In this document: positions 1 through 8,684 of the stretch, in pieces | Layout of the letters: the number at the start of each line of letters is the position of its first letter | How positions within the stretch are numbered: position 1 is the stretch's first letter | Source of the DNA: Rhizobiaceae bacterium | GTDB lineage: Bacteria; Pseudomonadota; Alphaproteobacteria; Rhizobiales; Rhizobiaceae | Reading direction: 5' to 3' | Assembly (NCBI GenBank): GCA_023953905.1 | Contig: JAMLJA010000029.1 | Location: forward strand, 1 to 38,688 | Length of the DNA: 38,688 bases | The notes under the pieces: generated by a model | The model's input: the letters and a program-made list of their open reading frames with translations, nothing else | Database searches by the model: none | Told to the model about the DNA's origin: nothing | Program-made: the position numbers and the translations under genes

Positions 1-1423
1 GGTCGTCGCCGGTGTTCTTCCTGAGGTCGAGGAACTCCTCGATGTCGACGTGCCAGGTCTCCAGATAGCCGCAGACCGCGCCCTTCCTCTTGCCGCCTTG
101 ATTGACGGCAATGGCCGTGTCGTTGGCAACCTTCAGGAACGGCACCACGCCCTGGCTCTCGCCATTGGTGCCCTTGATATGCGCGCCGAGGCCACGCACC
201 GGCGTCCAGTCATTGCCGAGGCCGCCCGCATATTTGGACAGAAGCGCGTTGTCCCTGATCGCCTTGAAGATACCGTCGAGATCGTCGGAGACGGTGGTGA
301 GGAAACAGGACGCCAGTTGCGAGCGCAGCGTGCCTGAATTGAACAGCGTCGGCGTCGAGGCCATGAAATCGAAGGACGACAAAAGGTCATAGAACTCGAT
401 GGCGCGCGCCTCACGGTCGATCTCGCGGATGGCCAGGCCCATCGCAACGCGCATGAAGAAAGCCTGCGGCAGCTCGAAGCGCTTGCCCTTCGTGTGCAGG
501 AAATAGCGGTCGTAGAGCGTCTGCAGACCGAGATATTGAAACTGCAGATCGCGCTCCGGCTTCAGCGCTGAGCTCAACTTCGCGAGGTCGAATCGGCCGA
601 GTTCCGGATCGATCAGGTCGGCATTGATGCCTGTACGAATGAAGTCCGGAAAATAGGAAGCGTAGCGCTCAGCCATCTCGGTCTGCGTCGCCTGCTCGGA
701 ACGGCCCGAAACGAAACTCAGCGCCTCGCGCCGCAACCGGTCGAGCAGCAGCCGGGCGCTCACGAAGGCGTAATTCGGCTCCTGCTCGACGAGCGTGCGG
801 GCCGCCAGAATCGGCGCCAGCGACAATTCATCAAGCGTGATGCCGTCATAGAGATTGCGCCGAGCTTCGGCGAGGATCGGCTGCGGCGAGACGGCATCGA
901 GATTGGCACAGGCCTCCTCGATGATGCGGGAAAACCGGGCATCGTCCAACGGAACAAGGCTGCCGTCCTCCGCTCTGACCTTAAGTCCCGGCGCCGCCTT
1001 CAATTCCTCAGCAGCCGTCTTGGTCGCCGCCCGCTCCCGGGCGCGCTCGTCGCGATACAGCACATAGGCGCGGGCAACCTTGTGGTGCTCGCCGCGCATC
1101 AGCGCCAGTTCGACCTGATCCTGGATTTCCTCGATATGGAATGTCCGGCCGGCGTCTGCCCGGCGGGTCAGTGCGGAAACCACCTGGCTGGTCAGTTCTT
1201 CGAGGATGTCATGCACACGCCGTGACCCGGCCGCCGTCGAGCCCTCGACGGCGAGAAAAGCCCTGGTCAGCGCAACCGTGATCTTGGTCGCGTCGAAGGG
1301 TGTGACCGAGCCGTTGCGCCGGATGACTCGATAGCCCGGCTCGACCGGAACATGCGTAGATTTCTCGATTGCTGGAGTTGGAACCCGACGGGTTCCGTTG
1401 GTGTGAAGCGCTGTCGCCGACAT
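1..1423 (-). CDS. nrdA: Ribonucleoside-diphosphate reductase alpha subunit, class I (partial, N-terminal 474 codons)
   Basis: The gene runs off the left edge, so only the N-terminal half is present. Seen: the protein begins MSATALHTNG and carries two successive ATP-cone-like domains (about residues 30-125, starting YRVIRRNGSVTPFD, and 138-225). These are followed by the reductase N-terminal region with STPTLFNSGTLRSQLASCF (the Cys near residue 373 fits the redox pair), KYAGGLGNDWTPVRG and GAVCGYLETWH. The catalytic thiyl-radical Cys lies beyond the window. Known: NrdA with NrdB reduces ribonucleoside diphosphates to deoxyribonucleotides in the cytoplasm using an oxygen-dependent metallocofactor; ATP cones give allosteric activity control. 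The start at 1423 follows a GGGGAAA ribosome site. A cobalamin riboswitch lies upstream, so expression is predicted to fall when B12 is plentiful. nrdB is presumably further left but is not visible. Confidence 0.93.
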   Translation of the reverse strand, partial: MSATALHTNGTRRVPTPAIEKSTHVPVEPGYRVIRRNGSVTPFDATKITVALTRAFLAVEGSTAAGSRRVHDILEELTSQVVSALTRRADAGRTFHIEEIQDQVELALMRGEHHKVARAYVLYRDERARERAATKTAAEELKAAPGLKVRAEDGSLVPLDDARFSRIIEEACANLDAVSPQPILAEARRNLYDGITLDELSLAPILAARTLVEQEPNYAFVSARLLLDRLRREALSFVSGRSEQATQTEMAERYASYFPDFIRTGINADLIDPELGRFDLAKLSSALKPERDLQFQYLGLQTLYDRYFLHTKGKRFELPQAFFMRVAMGLAIREIDREARAIEFYDLLSSFDFMASTPTLFNSGTLRSQLASCFLTTVSDDLDGIFKAIRDNALLSKYAGGLGNDWTPVRGLGAHIKGTNGESQGVVPFLKVANDTAIAVNQGGKRKGAVCGYLETWHVDIEEFLDLRKNTGDD

Positions 1424-1539
1424 CTGTTTCCCCGTGGCGTTGAGGACGGGGAGATCGCGGGACGCAAAACGATCGACAAGGCATCATCCAAGTGACCGCA
1501 AGCGCACCATCGGACACCCCGCCCGTGGACGTTCATACT

Positions 1540-1716
1540 GTCACGGCAGGTCTCCTGGCTCGCAGGTCGTCGCTTCCGTCGGCCTTCCCAGCGCATTTGC
1601 GCCAGTGGCATTACTCGACTGAAGCTCGCTGCTTACAGTTGCGGGGGCAGCGCCGGCATCACACCGGCTTCCCTCTTAGCTCTCAAGTCGGAAACTCGAC
1701 TCAAGAGAACCGTGAC
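1540..1716 (-). promoter_or_regulatory. Cobalamin (B12) riboswitch upstream of nrdA
   Basis: Read on the minus strand, the leader closes with a perfect 7-bp P1 stem: GTCACGG at 1716-1710 and CCGTGAC at 1546-1540. Between the arms are the conserved aptamer elements in order: GGGAAGCCGGTGTGATGCCGG, with CCCCGCAACTGTAAGC following, then GCCACTG, GGGAAGGCCG and the B12-box GAGCCAGGAGACCTGCC. These are diagnostic of the cobalamin class. About 116 nt separate the aptamer from the nrdA start and would hold the expression platform. Direction and position leave nrdA as the only target in view. Confidence 0.95.
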
Positions 1717-1722
1717 TTCTAT

Positions 1723-1752
1723 ATGTAGCGTATGATCCAATCTGAATGTCAA
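1723..1752 (-). promoter_or_regulatory. Candidate promoter for the riboswitch-nrdA transcript
   Basis: On the minus strand TTGACA (1752-1747) is followed after 18 bp by CTACAT (1728-1723), close to the alphaproteobacterial CTTGAC/CTATAT pattern. Initiation would fall at the first bases of the cobalamin aptamer, which supports it. The spacer is slightly long and no experiment backs it. Confidence 0.45.
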
Positions 1753-1854
1753 CCGATTGGAGCAGGCGACGATGGCAGTCCGACAATTATTGATCACCCA
1801 ATGTCGGCTTTGCGCCTTCCAGGTGGTCATTCGGACAGCTGGATCCCTCCACCA

Positions 1855-1865
1855 AAAGCGGACAT
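1855..1865 (+). repeat. Short dispersed repeat AAAGCGGACAT, copy 1
   Basis: First of three exact copies of an 11-bp word in this window; the others are at 8514-8524 (plus) and 19214-19224 (minus). Copies 1 and 2 share the longer AAAGCGGACATAG. This one lies in the gap between the nrdA leader and the end of the kinase-helicase unit. A one-mismatch inverted copy (ATGTCGGCTTT) sits at 1801-1811. All are intergenic, which suggests remnants of an intergenic repeat family at module edges. Confidence 0.5.
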
Positions 1866-1969
1866 AGTCGCCGCCCTTGCGCCGATCTAGGCAGGCAATC
1901 GGATATTTTCTGGTGCGGAAACGAGGGTCGGAAGGCGTCACAATCCCGAATATTGAAGCTTCTCAGGTG

Positions 1970-3409
1970 TTAATCGGGACCGCCTCCGCTTTGATAGAAC
2001 TCATAGCGTTCCAGAAAATAGGCATACGCCCGGTCGATGACTAGCGGGTCAAAAGAGGCCAGTCCCAGCGGCACCGGATTGCCGGTGGATGCACCGAGCG
2101 GAGCGTGAACGATCGCCGCCACCATGACTCCGGGCACCAGCAGAAGCTCTAGCGATTTTGGAAAGTCACCGACGCGTACAACCTGAATTTCATCGAACGT
2201 TTTTGCAGTGTACTGTGCAGGCTTGTCCCATGCGTACAGGCAGATGGATTTCATATCCGGCCTATCCCCGGGCAAAGTGCGCGCCGCCTTCTCGTGTATC
2301 AAAGTCAGAAGGTCTCGCTGTTGGGTCGTGGCTCCCCACCTGCGGGTCTGTGGCGCGACCACGTAGATGTTCGCCGGGGCTTCGGTCACGTTTCTCAAGC
2401 CGTAGTCGAGCACCGCCTGCATGCGCTCGATATTGGTCGGCAAAAGTAACGAGCCGACGATAGGAATGGTTTTTCGGTCGGTTCTGGGTTCACCTGCGCG
2501 GCTGACCGCTTCCCTCCAGTAGCGGACTTCGGAAAGACCGTTCCGCGTCGTAAACTCTTTGAGGAATTCCGGGGCCATATCGATTAGGGTTTGATACCCG
2601 GAGGCGGCATCGAGCTGAGCGGCCGAGGTCTGTTGATCCTTGACAAACAGAGCCACGGCGCGCTCGATCTCGGGTCGGTCAGCGATCTCGTGATCCATCC
2701 TCCACAAGGACAGGTCGATTTCAGCGGCGCTGGGATTGGATGCCTGGGCGAACGTGACAACGCGAAGAGGCATTTGGTATCTTTCGCCCGGCGTAACCAC
2801 CGGATCGATCGAATAGATGTCACGGCGCTCGGTCTTGCCGCGATCCACCTGATCCGCGAGCTCCCTGAAGAATTGCTTGAAACGAGCAGGGACGCGCTCC
2901 GCTACTCGGCCTGTTCCAGCCGGGTCTTCGGAAGGCAGCTCAGGCAGAAGCCGCTCAAGCTCATCGAGGAAGCGTTTGACCTGGGGAGCGATCGCCATGA
3001 GGTCGAAACCGAATGAACGGCGTCGTGCCTCGACGGTGTAGATCGACGGCTGTTCGTCGCCTTCCTTGAAAAGGCCCTCACCCGAAATCGTCAACCAGAG
3101 CTTTCCAGCCCTGCGCTCCAAATAACCCGGGCCAACGGCTTCCTCCAGAACATACGCCATTTCAGTCTGGCTGTAGCCGAAGAAGGCGGCTGCATCTTTG
3201 TCAGCGATCCCAGGGGCTGCTTTGACGAGGCGCAGCAAAAACTCAAGCGTCGGGCTTACCTGCCCCAACGAGGCCACCTTGTAATTGACCTCATAAATGC
3301 GACAGGGCAACAGTATATCGAAAATGTCGAGGTCAACGCGCCGGTCTTCCTCCGGCGGCACAAGTTCATGCCTCTTTAGTCGCAACAGCGGCCTACTAGG
3401 CGTTCCCAT
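1970..3409 (-). CDS. Unknown 479-residue partner of the NERD-kinase-helicase
   Basis: I do not recognise this family. The start at 3409 (MGTPSRPLLRLKRHEL) overlaps the end of the large upstream gene by 14 bp, so the two are translationally coupled and very likely act together. Seen: a soluble protein with no signal peptide or membrane segment. Residues about 45-115 look like a winged-helix-type region (LGQVSPTLEFLLRLVKAAPG, then FFGYSQTEMAYVLEEA). The C-terminal half alternates hydrophobic strands and helices, for example KTIPIVGSLLLPTN and NIYVVAPQTRRW. A phospholipase-D HxK motif, which might be expected beside a defence helicase, is not visible. Possible roles are a DNA- or RNA-sensing partner or a divergent effector; this is inference from operon structure only. 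Confidence 0.85.
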   Translation of the reverse strand: MGTPSRPLLRLKRHELVPPEEDRRVDLDIFDILLPCRIYEVNYKVASLGQVSPTLEFLLRLVKAAPGIADKDAAAFFGYSQTEMAYVLEEAVGPGYLERRAGKLWLTISGEGLFKEGDEQPSIYTVEARRRSFGFDLMAIAPQVKRFLDELERLLPELPSEDPAGTGRVAERVPARFKQFFRELADQVDRGKTERRDIYSIDPVVTPGERYQMPLRVVTFAQASNPSAAEIDLSLWRMDHEIADRPEIERAVALFVKDQQTSAAQLDAASGYQTLIDMAPEFLKEFTTRNGLSEVRYWREAVSRAGEPRTDRKTIPIVGSLLLPTNIERMQAVLDYGLRNVTEAPANIYVVAPQTRRWGATTQQRDLLTLIHEKAARTLPGDRPDMKSICLYAWDKPAQYTAKTFDEIQVVRVGDFPKSLELLLVPGVMVAAIVHAPLGASTGNPVPLGLASFDPLVIDRAYAYFLERYEFYQSGGGPD

Positions 3410-6400
3410 GGACGCCTCGCTTTTTCATCGAGTTGCCTCGGGATGAGCTTTCCGTGTCCCGGTCTGGCTGAGCTCCCAGCAAATCCTCCACGGCGATAAC
3501 CGAAGCGACGCCTTCGCCCGTCCGTCGCCCAAAGCCAGCCGACAGCTGCCCCATGGGTCTGTTGGCTTTCCATCGATGGCGCGACCCAACGATCACAAGT
3601 CTATCCATCGCACGACTCGCGGCGACATTGATGCGGTTTGGTGTAACGAGAAAGCCATCCTTTATGGTTTTGACGCCAGATTCGATTCCGCCCAACTCAT
3701 TGTTGCGGACAAGCGACAGAATGACGATGGGATTTTCTTTCCCTTGATAGCTGTCGACGGTGCCGACCTTCACATTCTTCTCTAAGAGAGAAGCCAGCGC
3801 GGACTGTCTCAGCTTTCGTTCGATTAGATTGCGCTGCGCAGCATACATACAGATCACGCCGATGCCGACCGGGTGATCCTGCTGGGTAAGCAGCCATTCG
3901 CGAAACCTGTCATCCGCGTGCCACCGGTCAAGCAAATGGACGACCGCATCGGCCTCTGCCGGATTGATCTTGCTCTTGGCTTCTCTGCGCTCGTAGCCCA
4001 TCGGGCCTAGACCATCGGTCTCCACCCATGTCAGCGGATACTTCAGGTCATCAGGCAGCACCTGGGGATCGACAACAGGTTCCGTGCGACCGGCGAGAAG
4101 CGTGAGGTCGGGGTAAAATACCTCGGACACGAGCTGACCTATGGGAGAAAGCATCCGGTACTGGGTTTTCAGCCGCGAGCCGGCGGCGAGGCCATACCCT
4201 GTCTTGAACGTGCGCTCGAAATCGCTTCGCTTGATTTCCTTTTTCGCAATTGAAGTGCGTTCCGCGACGAGATTGATGACCTCGGGCTTATGTTGTGGCT
4301 GTAGCTGCGCATGGTCGCCGACCAAGACGGCCCAGCGCGCAGCCTGTAGCGGGACCAACAGTTCGCCGGACGTACAGCGGGCGGCTTCGTCGACAATCAC
4401 CAGGTCAAAAGCGGTGGCCGTTAAGCCCAGCGATGATCGACCGAGTCCCACGCATGTTCCGACAACAATCTGGCGTGTGCCGGCGAGGAACGTATCGAAA
4501 CTCCGCTCGGCGCGAGACACACTGCCGATAAAATCTCGGCCCAGTCCCGCTATGGATCTCAAACGGTCGATCCTATCCGCACCGACCGCATGTTGCCGTG
4601 CTGCGCGTCGCGCTATGGCGGCGGCCGCTTTGTCCAGAAAATCGCGCCAATCATCCTCGAAGCCGGATTCCGGCAGCGAAATCTCGATATCGAGCAGCGA
4701 CAAGTGCTGTTGAAGCGTATCTTTTAGACCGTTGATCCGCTGCACCTGCGTTTCAGCATCGCGGTTCAGCTCGTAGATTCTCTGGACGACGGGCCTTACC
4801 GTTGTTTCGAGAACAACGACTTGCGAAATGATGTCGGGCGGAACTCCCAAAGTCTTACCCACCGCGGCCATGCGCTCGCCGAATGTGGCGCCGAAGCGAT
4901 CCTTGTAGGACTGCTCGACGCGGGAGGTGTGATAAGGGCGTAGGGGTGGGGAAACTTGCCCATCATCCATGCCGACGCGGAGCAGACTGGGTAACTCTCC
5001 GGTTTTGCGGAATAGAGCCAGAACCGATTCTGCCGCATTGTTTACCGCCTCATGCGACTGACTGGACAGAAGGACGTTCCGAACGAGCCCTTTGGTGATC
5101 GCATAGTGGGTAAGAGCGGCAATGAACTTCGTTTTTCCTGTCCCGGGCGGCCCCTGGAGAAGCCCCACCGGCCGGGTATTGATGATTTTTCGAAAGGCTT
5201 GCGTTTGGTCATCATTGAGGCCGTAGAGCGCCAATGCCTCGTCGCTCGCTGGCTGCTCCGCCATGTCCGGGGTCGCATCAGAGCGCGTATCAAAGACCGA
5301 CAACAGGCCGGTGGCACGACCGTTGCCAGCCAGAACGCGGCCAACGGCGTCGGTCCGGCGTTTGAGGCTGGTGCCCTCGAAGTGACTGAGAAAGCGAAGG
5401 CGCTGTCCAGCTTCAACGAGCCGTGGGCCGAAGGACCATCCGCCCTGTGCGTCGATGACAGCAAGGTCTGGCTTCGACCGGTTCAGATCGAGATCACCGA
5501 TACGGCGCCAGATTCCTTTCTTATCCTGCTTCTGAACGCCCACGGTATCATTGCGGGAGAAGTCGAACTCACCGCTTTCCAGCTCCACGATGACCTTGTG
5601 GCGGCCAATGCCGCGATCGTAGGCGCTATCAAGCTGGGCGACGCCTTCGGTGGTGAGTTCATTCTCAACCTCCATAAGCACACGCCACAGTTCCGGCACG
5701 TCGATATCGGTGGTCGGTGTATCGCTTTCGGCGATCTCTTCGGCAAGGGCGTCTTCGGCCTCGTCTTCTTGCGGCACGAGATCAGCGCTTTCCGGTGTCT
5801 CGGAGGCGGCCGGCGACGCAGAGCCGGAGATTTCTTTTTCGATCCTCGCCTTGACCAAGGGATCATTCAAGATGGGTTCGAGCGCCGATAGGTCCGTGAC
5901 ATCAGACCTCGTGACGTTCAGGGTTGCTCCGATCCTGTGGAATTCCTGTTTGGCCGCGAGGGCAAGAAGCCACTGTTCAAGCTTGCGTCTCGTTGCAACG
6001 GTTGCTCGCCCCTCTGGGTCGAGACGAACTTCGAGTTCTTCGAAGGCTCCGCGAATGTGGAGGGCCAGATAGCCACGATGAGGGTGACGACGGACGCGAA
6101 GAAAGAGGAAGCCTTCGTCAGAATCGATCGGGCCTGTCTGCTGGCCGGCGAGGGATACCGAAATTGCTTTGTCGTCGATTGCTTCCTTTTGGCCCTTCGA
6201 TTGAAGCCGTTCGATCGTCTTTGCCAATGATTCTTGTAACGGAAGGAGGGTGGTCAGTGCGGGTGGTTTCTCGCGGCAGTCCCTGATCGCGGAGGCAATG
6301 TCGGCCCCGTCCGCGGGATCAAGATCAGACGCGGCCAAGATTTCTTCGGTGATTTTTGTAAGTGCGAACCGGTCGCGCTCCATGCGGTTCCCGCTATTGG

Positions 6401-8399
6401 GCGCGTACGCGGAACTTACTACTTCGCCGTCGACACGCGGCGAATAATCGAGCACATCGATAAGCGTCGGTTGACCTTCCGCACTGACCACTATGTTGGC
6501 CGGTTTCAAGTCACCGTGCCCGATTCCCTGCTCGTGCAGGGCATCCATGATGGAGACGAGGTTGCTGCACAAAGATAGGGCTTTGGCGGCGTCGCTAAAC
6601 TCATGCGCGTCGGCGAGAACGGTATCTAGCGCAGCACCCTCGATCCACGCTTGGACAAGAACAAGACTGTCACCCAGCCAATGCACGCTGCGGACAGGAG
6701 CAATCCCTGTCGGTTTGTCGGCCTTCATGTCGGCAGCCCTGCGAACGAAGGAAAGAAGGCTTCCTCCCTCCTTCTGCACGTCGCCCCAGGCCGACTGTTT
6801 CCACTGCTTGACCAGGACCGGGATGTCATTCTCGACACTGCGCCATGCGTCCATACGGTCGCTTTCAATGATCATCTCCCCTTCAATGGGGAAAGTCGTG
6901 AATAACTGGCGTTGTGAGCGGATCGTCGTTCTGAACGATTCGAGCCCCGCGATTATTTCGTCAGGTGTTGGCCTCGACGCCGTTGCCCGGTTGAAAGATT
7001 CGAGGGCGATGGCCGCGTCCGCGAATCTCTGATCAGGACTGATTTCCAGAGCCTCCGCGAACCAGTCATGGAGTGCGGCATACGCGTTTGCGCCATCGAC
7101 TGTGGCCTTCCATTCCGCCGGCTCGCCTGATGGCAGTTGACCGAAAAGCAGCTTGTGCACCGCGACGCCAAGCAGAAAGACGTCCCGACGCTTCGGACCG
7201 CTATCCACGCCCAGCACGTCCTCGGGCACCGTAACTCCAGAAAGAAATTGATAACGGGAAGGCCCGAGGGATTTTCCTTCCGGAATACGCGCCGCCAGCA
7301 AATGAGACAGCCTGACCGATGTTGGCAGCTCCAGCCAGATGCTGTGGCCGCCGATATCAAGATGTGACGCATTCTGACGATGCAGCGCCGCAACGGACGA
7401 TACGATCTGCCGCGCCAGCTCGATCTTCTGACCGGGAAGAGTCGTGGAAGCCTCACTGATGGAAAATTCATTGAGGCGTCGCATGCGGCGCCTGCGATCG
7501 TAAATTTCCCAGTAGTTGACTCCACGGTCGGGATCATCCAGCCGCGGCGTGAGAAGAGTTCGTTCAAGCTCCTGATCCCGGTCGCGGAGCCAGTGGTAAA
7601 CCTGCTGCTCGCGCCCGGCGATTTCTAGCCGGCCCTCCTCCGTCTGGAAGCGGCCGTCGTTGCACTTGGTGAAGTCCCACAATCTCAAGATTCCGAGATT
7701 GTTCTTGTTGCCTTCGTCCGTCGCTTCATATTCCCGGTAGATGTCACTGGGATGCGCGTAGCTGAAAATATCCTCGGCAAGATACCTCTGGAATCGACGC
7801 CGCCCAGGCTTGAACGGTGAATTGGGACCAACGTTAAAGAACCTGCTTAGCTTATCCTTCCAGAAGCCGTCTGTTAGGGGCCTGTGGAGGAACGTCGCGA
7901 GAGGGTCGCCAAAGGTCTCGTTTAGCTTGCGTGTATTCGTTGCAAGCTTGATAAAATCATCGACGGCTAGAACCTTTTCTTTTTCCAGCCCATCGAGGTG
8001 CGCGTTGGTGGCCAGGCCCGTGAGCACGACGAGTCCAACGATAAATGGTACCGGCTCACGGCGGGTTTCAGGCCTGCTCTTCAGATGACTGGCTAAGGGG
8101 CTGAGAACTTCCCGGCCGATATCGCCAATTTTCTGGACCGGGGAGGAGCCGCAGTCCCTGCCATTATTGTACCAGCGTCCGTCACGGTTCTCGATCTTAC
8201 CGTTCCAATCCTTGATGTCGACCAAGAAGATGCGGTGATCGGAAACGATGATGACGTCGATTTCGCGTGATTTTCCAAGACCTAGCGTTAGATCGAGATT
8301 CGTGAAGGCATACCAGGTTGATGGCAGCTCCTTTTTGAGCCGCTCAAGGCCTTTTACCTCACGCGAATGAACGCCACGGCCGCAATTTGTGACCTGCAT
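3396..8399 (-). CDS. NERD / pseudokinase / Ser-Thr kinase / SF1 (Upf1-like) helicase fusion protein
   Basis: A 1667-residue multidomain protein. Seen in order: a NERD (nuclease-related) domain at about 10-175 with REID (45-48) and FLVDIKDWNG (58-67); a first kinase-like domain at about 215-470 whose catalytic loop reads SHLDIGGHS (345-353) and lacks the usual K and N, so probably a pseudokinase; a second kinase at about 500-735 with PVLVKQW (K531), HGDLKPAN (628-635) and IDVLD in place of the DFG motif; an acidic linker (860-900); then an SF1 helicase with GPPGTGKT (1083-1090), VDEAA (1336-1340), VGDHAQLQP (1360-1368), QYRM (1413-1416), VDSYQGKE (1548-1555) and NVAASRA (1591-1597). Known: NERD-kinase fusions such as PglW, and COG1112-type helicases fused to kinases, occur in antiphage systems. 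Inferred: a defence sensor/effector on nucleic acid. The start at 8399 follows GGGGAG. The helicase core is Upf1-like, not RecB-like. Confidence 0.93.
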   Translation of the reverse strand: MQVTNCGRGVHSREVKGLERLKKELPSTWYAFTNLDLTLGLGKSREIDVIIVSDHRIFLVDIKDWNGKIENRDGRWYNNGRDCGSSPVQKIGDIGREVLSPLASHLKSRPETRREPVPFIVGLVVLTGLATNAHLDGLEKEKVLAVDDFIKLATNTRKLNETFGDPLATFLHRPLTDGFWKDKLSRFFNVGPNSPFKPGRRRFQRYLAEDIFSYAHPSDIYREYEATDEGNKNNLGILRLWDFTKCNDGRFQTEEGRLEIAGREQQVYHWLRDRDQELERTLLTPRLDDPDRGVNYWEIYDRRRRMRRLNEFSISEASTTLPGQKIELARQIVSSVAALHRQNASHLDIGGHSIWLELPTSVRLSHLLAARIPEGKSLGPSRYQFLSGVTVPEDVLGVDSGPKRRDVFLLGVAVHKLLFGQLPSGEPAEWKATVDGANAYAALHDWFAEALEISPDQRFADAAIALESFNRATASRPTPDEIIAGLESFRTTIRSQRQLFTTFPIEGEMIIESDRMDAWRSVENDIPVLVKQWKQSAWGDVQKEGGSLLSFVRRAADMKADKPTGIAPVRSVHWLGDSLVLVQAWIEGAALDTVLADAHEFSDAAKALSLCSNLVSIMDALHEQGIGHGDLKPANIVVSAEGQPTLIDVLDYSPRVDGEVVSSAYAPNSGNRMERDRFALTKITEEILAASDLDPADGADIASAIRDCREKPPALTTLLPLQESLAKTIERLQSKGQKEAIDDKAISVSLAGQQTGPIDSDEGFLFLRVRRHPHRGYLALHIRGAFEELEVRLDPEGRATVATRRKLEQWLLALAAKQEFHRIGATLNVTRSDVTDLSALEPILNDPLVKARIEKEISGSASPAASETPESADLVPQEDEAEDALAEEIAESDTPTTDIDVPELWRVLMEVENELTTEGVAQLDSAYDRGIGRHKVIVELESGEFDFSRNDTVGVQKQDKKGIWRRIGDLDLNRSKPDLAVIDAQGGWSFGPRLVEAGQRLRFLSHFEGTSLKRRTDAVGRVLAGNGRATGLLSVFDTRSDATPDMAEQPASDEALALYGLNDDQTQAFRKIINTRPVGLLQGPPGTGKTKFIAALTHYAITKGLVRNVLLSSQSHEAVNNAAESVLALFRKTGELPSLLRVGMDDGQVSPPLRPYHTSRVEQSYKDRFGATFGERMAAVGKTLGVPPDIISQVVVLETTVRPVVQRIYELNRDAETQVQRINGLKDTLQQHLSLLDIEISLPESGFEDDWRDFLDKAAAAIARRAARQHAVGADRIDRLRSIAGLGRDFIGSVSRAERSFDTFLAGTRQIVVGTCVGLGRSSLGLTATAFDLVIVDEAARCTSGELLVPLQAARWAVLVGDHAQLQPQHKPEVINLVAERTSIAKKEIKRSDFERTFKTGYGLAAGSRLKTQYRMLSPIGQLVSEVFYPDLTLLAGRTEPVVDPQVLPDDLKYPLTWVETDGLGPMGYERREAKSKINPAEADAVVHLLDRWHADDRFREWLLTQQDHPVGIGVICMYAAQRNLIERKLRQSALASLLEKNVKVGTVDSYQGKENPIVILSLVRNNELGGIESGVKTIKDGFLVTPNRINVAASRAMDRLVIVGSRHRWKANRPMGQLSAGFGRRTGEGVASVIAVEDLLGAQPDRDTESSSRGNSMKKRGVHGNA

Positions 8400-8435
8400 A
8401 TCTCCCCGCCCTGTAGTAGGCGGAATATAAACAGA

Positions 8436-8454
8436 TGTTCCCCTTCACGGAACA
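8436..8454 (-). promoter_or_regulatory. Inverted repeat upstream of the kinase-helicase gene (candidate operator)
   Basis: TGTTCC and GGAACA form a perfect 6-bp inverted repeat around a 7-bp centre. It lies directly upstream of a TATATT -10-like hexamer (8429-8424), about 25 bp before the start codon of the kinase-helicase gene. Placement in the promoter suggests repressor binding; no cognate regulator is obvious. Confidence 0.35.
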
Positions 8455-8513
8455 AATTTCTATCAATGTACTGGAGGTTGGGTAGAATGGCAGCTATCGC
8501 AATTTCTGTTGCC

Positions 8514-8524
8514 AAAGCGGACAT
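8514..8524 (+). repeat. Short dispersed repeat AAAGCGGACAT, copy 2
   Basis: Exact copy of the word at 1855-1865, sharing two further bases (AG) on its right. It lies 115 bp upstream of the kinase-helicase start; copy 1 lies 105 bp beyond the end of that two-gene unit, so the pair brackets it. Confidence 0.5.
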
Positions 8525-8684
8525 AGGCTTCCGGCCTCGCTCCGGTCGGACCGATTGCATATCAGTCGGACGTTGAGCGGAGTATTCAGACGTCCCACGA
8601 GCGGACGTCCAAACGCATGGTAAGACGGCACATTAGCGCCAAAGCGGTTGCTCATCGTGTAGCCCTAGGGCCCGCAGGGTAATC

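Larger units (their letters stand above)
8400..8684. other. Intergenic gap between the kinase-helicase unit and the Ubl operon
   Basis: No credible gene. It holds a possible minus-strand promoter for the kinase-helicase gene: TATATT at 8429-8424, with an inverted repeat TGTTCC-n7-GGAACA (8436-8454) just upstream that could be an operator. It also holds the second AAAGCGGACAT copy at 8514-8524. The rest, up to the end of the E1-like gene at 8685, contains repeated GACGTCC/GGACG words but no clear terminator. Confidence 0.5.

Noticed and set aside
5052..5891. 279-codon plus-strand frame opposite the kinase-helicase gene
   Set aside because: Antisense to the helicase gene, including its Walker A region, and without recognisable domains or a ribosome site.
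1970..8399. Assignment of the kinase-helicase pair to Mokosh or to Pgl/BREX
   Set aside because: No PLD nuclease motif is visible in the partner and no methylase, PglZ or BrxC gene is nearby; resemblance is limited to domain types.
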